Below, piece after piece: positions 13,466 to 21,140 of a stretch of 64,000 nt of DNA (positions within the stretch are counted from its first letter, which is position 1; each line of letters opens with the position of its first letter). Below the pieces are notes generated by a model, which did not search any database, was not told the origin of the DNA, and was given only the letters and a program-made list of their open reading frames with translations. Source of the stretch: Paenibacillus sp. FSL R5-0345 (GTDB lineage Bacteria; Bacillota; Bacilli; Paenibacillales; Paenibacillaceae); the NCBI RefSeq assembly GCF_000758585.1, contig NZ_CP009281.1, forward strand, positions 2,666,001 through 2,730,000. Reading direction: 5' to 3'. The translations under genes were made by a program, and so were the position numbers.

Positions 13466-14323
13466 GTGCGGGAGGGGACGGCAACGTATAAACGAATAAA
13501 GTACATGATCCTGTTACTGCCAACGTTTATGGTAGGAATCTGGGAAGTCGTACGCCATCAGTTTCTAATGCCTTATATTTCAATGGATTTAGGGAACTAC
13601 TTGACACCGGTTCTCGTGTTTTTAGTCAGTCTTGTATTACTCGTCCCATTGTTCTCTCTTATGGAGAGGAATCAGCGGGAGTTGGAGCAGGAACGTGCGC
13701 TTAAGGAAGCAATGAAGGCCCGGGAAGGTCTAGCCAAGGAATTGCATGACGGGATGGCGCAATCTTTATTCCTTTTATCTGTCAAAATCGACCGTCTAGA
13801 AGCAAACCGCAAGAACGGTGAAGTCAGTGAGGAAAGTGTGAATCAGATTAAAAAGACGGTCCATGAGGTGAACCGTTATGTGCGGCAAGCCATCGCTAAT
13901 CTGAAGATTCCGGTCTCTGAGCAGAGTTCTTTTTCATTGGAACAGTCGGTAAAAGACCAGCTAGCCCAGATGGCTAATGAGATTATGATCGAAGCCTCGC
14001 TCGATTGGAGTCTGGAAGATGATGCGCTCTCTCCTTCGGAAAAATCAGAATTGTTATCCTGTATCCGTGAAGCGATCATTAATGTTCGTAAGCATACACG
14101 AGCGGGGCTGGTTTCAATTACTGGCACTGGCGATGAGAAGAGCTGGAGAGTAGTTGTTGCAGACAACGGAGAAGGATTTCGGCATGATCCATTTGAAGGG
14201 AGTGGCAGCTACGGACTTCAGATCATGAAGGAGCGTGTCGAGGGGATGGGATGGAAGCTTAGGCTGATATCCGGTGACACAGGCACCCAGGTTGAAATTA
14301 CGAAGGGGGATGTCAGTCCATGA
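13466..14323 (+). CDS. NarL-type sensor histidine kinase (HisKA_3)
   Basis: The protein has two N-terminal membrane helices (about 12-30 and 45-65) with a very short external loop, a coiled segment, then a HisKA_3 dimerisation domain whose KELHDGMAQSL motif puts the phospho-acceptor at His94, and an HATPase domain (VVADNGEGF; GSYGLQIMKERVEGM). A short intramembrane sensor like this recalls LiaS/DesK-type kinases that watch the envelope. The start is uncertain: GTG at 13466 has no clear ribosome site, while GGGAGGGG at 13469-13477 lies inside the frame but is followed by no normal start codon before ATG at 13505. The stop overlaps the regulator start (ATGA). Confidence 0.88.
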   Translation: MREGTATYKRIKYMILLLPTFMVGIWEVVRHQFLMPYISMDLGNYLTPVLVFLVSLVLLVPLFSLMERNQRELEQERALKEAMKAREGLAKELHDGMAQSLFLLSVKIDRLEANRKNGEVSEESVNQIKKTVHEVNRYVRQAIANLKIPVSEQSSFSLEQSVKDQLAQMANEIMIEASLDWSLEDDALSPSEKSELLSCIREAIINVRKHTRAGLVSITGTGDEKSWRVVVADNGEGFRHDPFEGSGSYGLQIMKERVEGMGWKLRLISGDTGTQVEITKGDVSP

Positions 14324-14985
14324 GCCGATACCGAGTTTTAGTTGTGGATGATCATGCGCATGCGCGTGAAGCGATGTGTGAGATTTTGTCCATGGATGAT
14401 AGTTTTGAGGTTATTGGTGTGGTGGAGAGTGGTGCTGAGGCGATCGCTTTCACAGCGCAATGGATGCCTGATCTCATTCTAATCGATATTCAGATGCCGG
14501 TGATGGACGGGCTAGAGACGACTCGCCGGATCAAGCAGGAATATCCCTATGTCAAAATCGTTATCGTTACGGTATCGGATGAGATTTCCCATCTCCTCGA
14601 AGCGCTGAAGCAAGGAGCACAGGGGTATTTGCTAAAGAATCTGGCACCTTCCACCTGGATTCAATATTTGCAGGCTATTGTTAATGAAGAAGCACCGCTT
14701 AGTCGGGAGCTGGCTTTTCAAATCTTGAAGGAGTTCACCGTGCCCTCTGTAACAGATGAAGGGGAGTCGTTGACGGCAAGAGAGAAAGAAATTTTAAGCT
14801 GTGTATCTTCTGGATCCAAGAACAAGGAGATTGCCGTGAGCTTGGGGATTTCGGAGCATACCGTAAAAAATCATCTGAAGAACATCCTCCAAAAGCTTCA
14901 ACTCCAAAATCGAACACAGTTGACGCGTTATGCCTTGGAACAAGGGCTTGCTTCGCGTAAACGGGATTTTCCCAAGGAGATATAG
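14320..14985 (+). CDS. LuxR/NarL-family response regulator
   Basis: The receiver domain (1-120) has the acidic pocket DD at 10-11, phospho-acceptor Asp56 in LILIDIQMPVMDG and Lys in LLKNLAP. The C-terminal LuxR HTH (about 150-210) reads LTAREKEILSCVSSGSKNKE and SEHTVKNHLKNIL. The start ATG overlaps the kinase stop, so they are translationally coupled and form a cognate pair. The YcnI gene starts 52 bases after and could be a target or operon member, though that is only positional. Confidence 0.93.
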   Translation: MSRYRVLVVDDHAHAREAMCEILSMDDSFEVIGVVESGAEAIAFTAQWMPDLILIDIQMPVMDGLETTRRIKQEYPYVKIVIVTVSDEISHLLEALKQGAQGYLLKNLAPSTWIQYLQAIVNEEAPLSRELAFQILKEFTVPSVTDEGESLTAREKEILSCVSSGSKNKEIAVSLGISEHTVKNHLKNILQKLQLQNRTQLTRYALEQGLASRKRDFPKEI

Positions 14986-15037
14986 TGGTTTGTTAAATGA
15001 CGAAATTTATAGGATTACTTATGAGAAGGGGCTAATT

Positions 15038-15685
15038 ATGAACAGATTATCTCGCAAAATAATGACTTTATTCGCACCAGCTGCCGCCACACTATTGTTG
15101 TTTGCAGCCGTAGCTAGTGCGCACGTAACTGTGGCACCAGCACAATCCAGTACCGGAGCATGGGAGACCTACACGCTTAAGGTTCCTTCGGAAAAAGATG
15201 TGGCAACTGTACAAGTTGATCTGCGCGTTCCAGCAGGTGCAGAGTTTAAACAATATGAGGCTACACCCGGATGGGATGTTACCATTGAAGGGAATAAGGT
15301 TAGCTGGATAGCTAATGGTGAGGGCATTCAGAAGGGGCAATTCCAACGCTTCTATTTTACGGCCAAGAACCCTGATGCCGCTGGCGACATTGCATGGGAT
15401 GCTTATCAGCACTATGCCGATGGAAGCTTGGTGCAATGGTCCGGCGAGGCCGGAACAGAGAATCCACACTCTGTGACCTCGATTGTGCAAGCCGCAGCAG
15501 GGGATGAACATTCTCACGGTGCTAGTGCCGTGGGAGATTCCATGAGTATGGAAGAGCACAACGCTATCATGAAAGATGAAGAGAAGTCAAACAGTGTCAA
15601 CCCAATGGTCTATATCGCAGTCGGGATATCATTACTAGCTTTTTTAATAGCGGCCATTAGTATATTACGTGGGCGGAAAGAGTAA
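15038..15685 (+). CDS. YcnI-family copper-binding membrane-anchored protein (DUF1775)
   Basis: ATG at 15038 follows GAGAAGGGG. The signal peptide ends LFAAVASA, which would leave His as the first mature residue (HVTVAPAQSS); this N-terminal histidine is the Cu(II) ligand described for B. subtilis YcnI. The DUF1775 beta-sandwich (about 30-165) includes the conserved tryptophans (PGWDV; IAWDAYQHY). A His-rich, charged stretch (DEHSHG...MEEHNAIMKDEE) precedes a C-terminal membrane helix. It probably handles copper on the cell surface. No neighbouring YcnJ-type copper importer is present. Confidence 0.85.
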   Translation: MNRLSRKIMTLFAPAAATLLLFAAVASAHVTVAPAQSSTGAWETYTLKVPSEKDVATVQVDLRVPAGAEFKQYEATPGWDVTIEGNKVSWIANGEGIQKGQFQRFYFTAKNPDAAGDIAWDAYQHYADGSLVQWSGEAGTENPHSVTSIVQAAAGDEHSHGASAVGDSMSMEEHNAIMKDEEKSNSVNPMVYIAVGISLLAFLIAAISILRGRKE

Positions 15686-15750
15686 GAACTAGTTGTATTC
15701 CGTGATCATTGTTGGAGATTTTGATAAGAAAAAAGTTTGAGATGAAAACC

Positions 15751-15785
15751 GAGAACAGTTCCGAGCGAGATATGGAACTGTTCTC
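15751..15785. repeat. Perfect 12-bp inverted repeat downstream of the ycnI-like gene
   Basis: GAGAACAGTTCC (15751-15762) and GGAACTGTTCTC (15774-15785) form a perfect stem with an 11-base loop. No T-run follows on the plus strand, so it is a structured element or a second, weak terminator rather than a classic one. Confidence 0.55.
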
Positions 15786-15822
15786 AGTAGTTTGTATGTG
15801 TAGATTTGGAAATATGATCTTT

Positions 15823-15880
15823 AAGACATGAAAGAAGCCCCCGTCAATTAACGCCGGAGGCTTCTTCATGTCTTTTTTGT
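15823..15880. terminator. Bidirectional terminator between the YcnI and CotH genes
   Basis: AAGACATGAAAGAAGCC (15823-) pairs with GGCTTCTTCATGTCTT (to 15874) apart from the AA/T offset; T-rich tracts follow on the plus strand. It lies between convergent genes. Confidence 0.75.
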
Positions 15881-15901
15881 TGAGGATAGTTTCTTGCTTT
15901 T

Positions 15902-17869
15902 CTATAACCGTTTGCGTTTATAGAAGGTTACAAAGATTGCGGTTAGTAGCAGAAGCAGGATTGCGACCCCAGTAGTGATGGCTTCACTCGTGCTGCCTTT
16001 TTGCTGCATGGCCCCACCGCCACCAAAGTCGCCTCCACCCATACCACCAGGCATGCCGCCACCAAAGCCGCCACCGCCAGGACCGTTTCCGCCTTCAGGG
16101 ATAGTTGGACCACCCATGGCACCAGGCTCACCGCCTGCGCCTCCATTAAATCCGCCTTGAGCAGCTTGCCCGTCAGTGTTGTCTTGCCCACCTTGAACGG
16201 CCTGCCCGTTGGCGTTGGTCTGTCCACCTTGAGCAGCCTGCCCGTTAGTGTTGGTCAGATCACCCTGAGGCGCTTGACCGCCAGCTGCTGCTTGCGTGTT
16301 ACTGCCAGGACCTGCACCGGCATCAGGAATAGCGGGTCCGCCCATGGCGCCGGGCTCACCGCCTGCACCCTGAGGCGCCTGCCCATCAGTAGCTGCTTGC
16401 CCGCTTACGGCGTTCGGCGCAGTAGCGCCATCAACAGTGGTAGTGCTCTCGGTCTCCGCGCCAGCCACTTGCCCGTTACTCGCGGCGTTCGCGCCTTGTC
16501 CGGCACCAGTGGCACCTGCAGCTGCACCATTTCTAGCGCCACCGCCAAAGCCGCCGCCGCCCATGCCGCCACCCATACCACTTCCCGATCCGTCACCGGA
16601 GGAAGGGATGGTGCCATCGAGCTGCTGCTGGATATTTTTCGCCATATTCGACATGAAGGTCTTAACAGATTTAATCCCTTCTTCATATTGCTCGAAGGTG
16701 TAGAAAGCTGAAGGATCCGCTTTGACATAGCTGGAAATCATCATGTCCAGCTGGTCCATCCGAGTTTGGAACGTGTCGTCCGCTAGATAACCATTAATCA
16801 TCTCGCTGACAATCTCGTGATATTTCGCTTTATATTCATCATTAGCCAGCAGCTTGGCAATCAGTGGCCGTTCTGCCAGTGCGCCTTGAGTAGGCTCATC
16901 AATCAGCACATCTGCGCTGCCCATGCCGCCAAAAGCCATATTATAATCCCACGGCAGGATGGAGAAGACCCCATCGTCTTCATATAAGTAATAATTTTGC
17001 TTATTACCACCTAGATAACTGTCCATATTAGCTGTTACCGCATTTAGAGCGATATACTTCAGCGACTCCTCTACGTCGATGTATTTTTCATAATCGGTGC
17101 CGTTATTAAGCTCATTCAGCATATCGATCAGAATATCATCGTTGGATTTATCCGACTTCATTACCAGTCCAGTATAGAGAGATGGATCATCACCAAGCCA
17201 AGTCAAGTCACTGCCTTGACCAGTCATTACTCCTTTATAAAGTGCACCGTAAGAGTTCCCAAAGTTACGTTCCAGATAAGCGTCGCTGATCTGTTCCACC
17301 GCGAGGTAGAAGCCCTTCAGTTCATCGTTGACGTACACATTGACGAAGGAGTATTTCGGTGTAGGGAGACCGACACTCTCAGCGAGCTCATAGGTCAGGA
17401 ATTCACGCATATAAGAAGCATCGCTGTAATTGTTATTTAGGTTGATCTTAGTGATGCCGAATAAATTCTGGTTCACATATTCATCAAAAGAGATTTTGAA
17501 GCTGTAGCGATCAGAATCTGTCATCTGTACTACACTTCTCAGGCTAAGATTTCCTTTGGTTCGAACGGCTACGTTATCGAATTTGATCCCGTTATACTCA
17601 ACAGAAGCCATTTTGTATTCTTCAGCACTGGCATTGTCCAGCATATCCTGAAAATCGTCCGGGTCCAGGGTGATTTTGACATCCACGACCTTATCTTTAG
17701 GAAAGACCTGCTCATCTAGATTTTTTTCATCGCTCGAAATGACCTTCTCCTGATTATCAGATGTTGACTCGTTTGTTGCAGATGGACTTGCGTTCTGGCA
17801 CCCAGCTACAGCGATGACCAGCAGCAGGCAACAAAGAGTCAGCAGGATAGACTTACCTCTTGCTTTCAT
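15902..17869 (-). CDS. CotH-family kinase-like lipoprotein with Gly/Gln-rich tail and C-terminal membrane helix
   Basis: ATG at 17869 lies eight bases after AAAGGCGG; a GTG at 17878 is too close to that site. A lipoprotein signal (LLLVIAVAGC) is followed by a CotH domain at about 60-400: NLNNNYSDASYMREFLTYEL, FYLAVEQISDAYLERNFG, NMDSYLGGNKQNYYLY and ILPWDYNMAFGG resemble the atypical kinase core of spore-coat CotH. Residues about 425-630 are low-complexity, rich in Gly, Ala and Gln with 12-residue repeats around NGQAAQGGQ, then a hydrophobic helix and KRKRL. The enzyme would face outside the membrane, unlike CotH of the spore coat. It is the last gene of the VTC-DUF4956-CotH operon. Confidence 0.85.
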   Translation of the reverse strand: MKARGKSILLTLCCLLLVIAVAGCQNASPSATNESTSDNQEKVISSDEKNLDEQVFPKDKVVDVKITLDPDDFQDMLDNASAEEYKMASVEYNGIKFDNVAVRTKGNLSLRSVVQMTDSDRYSFKISFDEYVNQNLFGITKINLNNNYSDASYMREFLTYELAESVGLPTPKYSFVNVYVNDELKGFYLAVEQISDAYLERNFGNSYGALYKGVMTGQGSDLTWLGDDPSLYTGLVMKSDKSNDDILIDMLNELNNGTDYEKYIDVEESLKYIALNAVTANMDSYLGGNKQNYYLYEDDGVFSILPWDYNMAFGGMGSADVLIDEPTQGALAERPLIAKLLANDEYKAKYHEIVSEMINGYLADDTFQTRMDQLDMMISSYVKADPSAFYTFEQYEEGIKSVKTFMSNMAKNIQQQLDGTIPSSGDGSGSGMGGGMGGGGFGGGARNGAAAGATGAGQGANAASNGQVAGAETESTTTVDGATAPNAVSGQAATDGQAPQGAGGEPGAMGGPAIPDAGAGPGSNTQAAAGGQAPQGDLTNTNGQAAQGGQTNANGQAVQGGQDNTDGQAAQGGFNGGAGGEPGAMGGPTIPEGGNGPGGGGFGGGMPGGMGGGDFGGGGAMQQKGSTSEAITTGVAILLLLLTAIFVTFYKRKRL

Positions 17870-17898
17870 CTGGGGCACCGCCTTTCATCATATTGTGT

Positions 17899-18627
17899 TT
17901 AGGATACATAGTCGCCGCTATAGCTGATTAGAAGTGCATTTTTGACTCCTTTTAGATCGGAGACTGTATTGACAAAGCCACCTACTTTATCATCCAGACG
18001 AAGCTCCAGTGTCAATTCAATATTGTTTGCGGAAACGGTTTTCTGCTTTACATTATAGCGTTTTACTGAGTTGGTGATATGGTTGTGTACTTCGCGTTCA
18101 CTTTCATCACCATCACAGTTAATAACTAGCAAGTATGGAGTTTCGATAGAAGAATGTTTGATGAACAGGAACAGAATTAGACCGATGATGATTGAACCAA
18201 CAATTGCTAAAGTGAAGAAGCCTGCTCCGGTTACGATGCCTGCGACTGCTGCCCAGAACAAAAAGATCAAATCAGTTGGATCTTTAATAGGCGTTCTGAA
18301 ACGAACGATAGACAATGCACCGACCATACCGAGGGACAGCACAAGGTTAGAATTGATCGCGATAATAACAGTGGCAGTAATCATGGTCATGCCTATGAGC
18401 GAGACGTTGAAGCTTTTGGAATATAACACTCCGCTAAAAACACGTTTGTAGAGAAGATAAATGAAATATCCGATTAGGAAAGCTACCCCCAAGGTGATGA
18501 GCATCTTCGAGATGCTTATGTCGGATACAAAGTTGTCGATCACCGAGCTTTTAATAATATCTGTAAAAGTATTTGTGGTTGTATCTGTTGTTGCGGTTGC
18601 TGCTAGCGTTGCTAGTGATGCATTCAT
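17899..18627 (-). CDS. DUF4956 membrane protein
   Basis: The ATG at 18627 is two bases past the stop of the upstream gene; the longer TTG reading overlaps GGGAGG. Three to four membrane helices (about 35-60, 65-95, 110-150) come with the family signature SIVRFRTPIKDPTDLIFLFW, then a cytosolic alpha/beta domain of about 90 residues (LLVINCDGDESEREVHNHI). DUF4956 genes commonly lie beside VTC-domain polyphosphate polymerases and CotH genes, as here. It may be a partner or transporter component for polyphosphate; that role is inference from context. Confidence 0.85.
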   Translation of the reverse strand: MNASLATLAATATTDTTTNTFTDIIKSSVIDNFVSDISISKMLITLGVAFLIGYFIYLLYKRVFSGVLYSKSFNVSLIGMTMITATVIIAINSNLVLSLGMVGALSIVRFRTPIKDPTDLIFLFWAAVAGIVTGAGFFTLAIVGSIIIGLILFLFIKHSSIETPYLLVINCDGDESEREVHNHITNSVKRYNVKQKTVSANNIELTLELRLDDKVGGFVNTVSDLKGVKNALLISYSGDYVS

Positions 18628-18629
18628 AA

Positions 18630-19343
18630 TCAATAATCCTCCCAAGTGTTGGTTTTTAAGAATTTGCGGCAGATTACATATTTTGAAGCGGACTGTCTGT
18701 TCAACCCTTCTAACTGCAGCGCAATTTTAATGTACTCCGGAATGTACTCATCGAATTTCACTTCAAAAATAATGAAGTTCTCATCAATCGCTCGAATCGG
18801 ATGTAAATCCTTATCAAAAATATCCGTCGAATGCAGACCGGTACGTAATTCCTTATCGAATGTAATCCGCACGTTACCGTTCTGACAAACATAAGGCTCA
18901 CGAACGTAATCGACGATGACCTTAGGCCGCAGTAGGTTGTGACGCATCTGATGGTATAGTTCCATGAACAGCGGACTGTCCGGGACATTCAGGACCTCAT
19001 AGTTGCCTGCCATGATCTCGTCGTACATTTGACGGGTCAGCGGCTCTTTGATTTTGGCGATATAATCGTCCATTTTGATTTTTTTCTCAAAGTGAATAAT
19101 GTTGTCTTGAATGTTGTAGATGCGAATACGGTATTTGGCGCGTTCTCTGAGACCACCGAGTTTGTCGGCAAGCGCCGAGTTGTTGATGTCGTCAAAATAT
19201 AAACTGCGAATATGATATTCGCCACTCTCATTGGCGTGCTCGTCTGTATCAATCAAGCTCTGCAATCGCTGGCGCAATATAAGGTATTGATGATAGTTAA
19301 TGAAGAATTTCAGCTCATGCCGGAATTGAAGCTTGTTACTCAT
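18630..19343 (-). CDS. Polyphosphate polymerase (VTC domain)
   Basis: The 237-residue protein is a stand-alone VTC tunnel domain. Conserved pieces include FRHELKFFI at the start, YHIRSLYFDD, KYRIRIYN, HFEKKIKMDD, VIVDYVREPYV, ITFDKEL and IFEVKFDEYIPEYI, which supply the basic and acidic residues lining the tunnel in VTC4-type enzymes. It would polymerise phosphate from a nucleotide at the inner face of the membrane. First gene of the operon with DUF4956 and CotH; the phosphoesterase at 19563 is divergent. Confidence 0.9.
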   Translation of the reverse strand: MSNKLQFRHELKFFINYHQYLILRQRLQSLIDTDEHANESGEYHIRSLYFDDINNSALADKLGGLRERAKYRIRIYNIQDNIIHFEKKIKMDDYIAKIKEPLTRQMYDEIMAGNYEVLNVPDSPLFMELYHQMRHNLLRPKVIVDYVREPYVCQNGNVRITFDKELRTGLHSTDIFDKDLHPIRAIDENFIIFEVKFDEYIPEYIKIALQLEGLNRQSASKYVICRKFLKTNTWEDY

Positions 19344-19438
19344 TTTCCCACCTCGTTTCTATCTCTTTCTCTGTCGTTGGTTGACCTTCTTGCACAACTA
19401 ATTCTAGGAGACAGACCTTATGCTTAACTTAAAATAGA

Positions 19439-19474
19439 CTGAATGTTAGCTGAATGTTTTACACTGCGTTAACA
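19439..19474. promoter_or_regulatory. Pho-box-like direct repeats between the polyphosphate operon and the phosphoesterase gene
   Basis: TTTACA (19458-19463) and TTAACA (19469-19474) are spaced by five bases, matching the TT(A/C/T)ACA-N4-6 direct-repeat rule for Bacillus PhoP. Immediately before them CTGAATGTT occurs twice with the same 11-base period (19439-19447, 19450-19458), giving CTAACA/AAAACA with 5-base spacers on the opposite strand. A TATAGA (19487-19492) lies where a -10 for the phosphoesterase gene could be; TTGACT-N18-TATCTT (19494-19523) is another candidate promoter. Confidence 0.4.
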
Positions 19475-19562
19475 AAAGTATGGAGGTATAGATTTGACTT
19501 CTGACTTTCTGGAAGGCTATCTTAGTTAGAAGACTAGAGAGAGAAATGAAGGAGGAGCCGTG

Positions 19563-20804
19563 ATGAAAGACTATAAATTCGCCATTATCCTAGGGCTAGT
19601 AGTGATTGTATTGATCTTGGTGGCTGTTGGGATGGAGTGGTCCAAATCCGGGAGCTCCGCGAAATCATCAACCCCGTATGATCTTGTTACCACCTTTAAA
19701 GGAGATGCTGGAACGAGTCGTGCTTTCACTTGGTATACTAACGATTCCAACACCGCAGGAGTTCTGGAGTTGGTCAAGGGACGGAGTTCTTCTTTTGCAA
19801 ATTCGGATGTATTAAGGGTAGAAGCAGATAGTAGCTCAATAAAAACAGACAATGGTACTAGAGGTGTTCATAAAGCGGAGGTTACGGGACTTGAGCCGGG
19901 GGCAATGTATTCTTACAGAGTGGGTAGCGGTGTTGAGGGGGAATGGAGTACAGTTTCGGAATTCACCACGGAAGAGAGAGGACTAGACAGTGCTACATTT
20001 ATCAACGTTACGGATTCCCAAGGGGATAGTGCGAATGATTTTAAACTGTGGGGGAAGACATTGAGCAAGGCTTTTCAGACCTTTCCAGAGGCCAAGTTTA
20101 TTGTTCATAATGGTGACATAACGGAGAACCCGGAGGATTCGGCGGGCTGGGATCAATTTTTTGGGAACGTGCAAAGCTTGATTTCTGGAATACCCTTAAT
20201 GCCTGTTACAGGAAATCATGATGAGGTGGATGGCGATGCGACAGACTTTACTTCCCATTTCAACCTGCCTGATAACGGGGCAAAGGGTTCCATTGCAGGC
20301 ACTTCTTATTCTTTCGATTATGGTCCTGTGCATGTATCTGTATTGAATACGGAGAGTAATTTAAAAAAGCAAGCCGAGTGGCTGAAGCAAGATTTAAAGG
20401 GCACGGATAAGGAATGGAAGATCGTTGCGATGCACCGTCCGGCTTACGGGGGGAATTCATATAAGAAGGTTGAAGATTGGACGGATATTTTTGACGCGTA
20501 TGAGGTTGATTTGGTACTACAGGGTCATAATCATGAGTACTCCAGATCCTACCCGTTACGGGCTGGAAAAATCATTCCTGAAGGTGAGAATCCGGTAGGT
20601 GCTAAAAAAGGTACGGTATATGTGGTAACCAATGCTTCTGCTGGGAAGTTTAATGAGAAAAAAGAAGATCAGTTCTATCATGCGGTGCATTTTCAAAACT
20701 ACAAGCAAATGTTCGCAGGGATTAGTGTTGCCGGTAATACTCTGACCTATCAGGCTTATGATGTGGATGGGAAGATGCTGGATGAATTTGTGCTCACGCA
20801 TTAA
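19563..20804 (+). CDS. Membrane-anchored calcineurin-like phosphoesterase with N-terminal FN3-like domain
   Basis: The start ATG at 19563 follows GGAGGAG; GTG at 19560 is too close. An uncleaved signal-anchor (about 5-25) precedes a purple-acid-phosphatase-type FN3 domain (about 40-135; AGTSRAFTWYTN, VTGLEPGAMYSYRVG). The catalytic domain has all metal-binding blocks: DSQGD, HNGDITEN, GNHDE, MHRPAYGG and LQGHNHEYSR. It acts outside the membrane on phosphomonoesters or diesters. It is divergent from the polyphosphate polymerase operon and shares a Pho-like control region, which suggests a phosphate-scavenging role. Confidence 0.88.
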   Translation: MKDYKFAIILGLVVIVLILVAVGMEWSKSGSSAKSSTPYDLVTTFKGDAGTSRAFTWYTNDSNTAGVLELVKGRSSSFANSDVLRVEADSSSIKTDNGTRGVHKAEVTGLEPGAMYSYRVGSGVEGEWSTVSEFTTEERGLDSATFINVTDSQGDSANDFKLWGKTLSKAFQTFPEAKFIVHNGDITENPEDSAGWDQFFGNVQSLISGIPLMPVTGNHDEVDGDATDFTSHFNLPDNGAKGSIAGTSYSFDYGPVHVSVLNTESNLKKQAEWLKQDLKGTDKEWKIVAMHRPAYGGNSYKKVEDWTDIFDAYEVDLVLQGHNHEYSRSYPLRAGKIIPEGENPVGAKKGTVYVVTNASAGKFNEKKEDQFYHAVHFQNYKQMFAGISVAGNTLTYQAYDVDGKMLDEFVLTH

Positions 20805-20813
20805 GCAATAGCA

Positions 20814-20850
20814 GCTTTCTTCGCCCTTAGGGTGGAGAAGGCTTTTTTTA
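20814..20850 (+). terminator. Terminator after the phosphoesterase gene
   Basis: GCTTTCTTCGCCC (20814-20826), TTA loop and GGGTGGAGAAGGC (20830-20842) pair with G-U wobbles and one mismatch, followed by a run of T. Confidence 0.65.
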
Positions 20851-20997
20851 GATTCTTTTGATTTGAGCGGCTATTCCTTAGTTGGTTTTGAAAGCAAACG
20901 TAAGTGAGAAGATGGCTGTGTTTGTGAAATGTAATCTGTAGTGTGAAAATGGTACGATTTTTAAAGACAAACTTCATAAAAATACAACCATTTTCTC

Positions 20998-21040
20998 TCG
21001 ATAATGAAAAACATTACCATTATAATGAAAGCGTTATCAG
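20998..21040 (+). promoter_or_regulatory. Promoter overlapped by a near-perfect cre site, xyloglucanase gene
   Basis: TCGATA (20998-21003), 17 bases, TATAAT (21021-21026). ATGAAAGCGTTATCAG at 21025-21040 fits cre (WTGNAARCGNWWWCAW) with only the last base off, and its core TGAAAGCGTTATCA fits the palindromic form exactly. It covers the -10 end and start point, the position used for CcpA repression. The remaining bases of the 337-base gap hold the upstream terminator and an untranslated leader. Confidence 0.7.
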
Positions 21041-21140
21041 TAAATTTTAAATAGTCATGTTTAGGGGGGAGGGAAGAAGCAGGGATACAGAGTAGGAGGA
21101 AAGCAAAAGCAAACCAATAAAATTGTAGGAGGCGTAAAAC

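Noticed and set aside
15943..16728. Long frames on both strands opposite the CotH tail
   Set aside because: They are shadows of the Gly/Gln-rich repeat region; composition is purely derived from that repeat.
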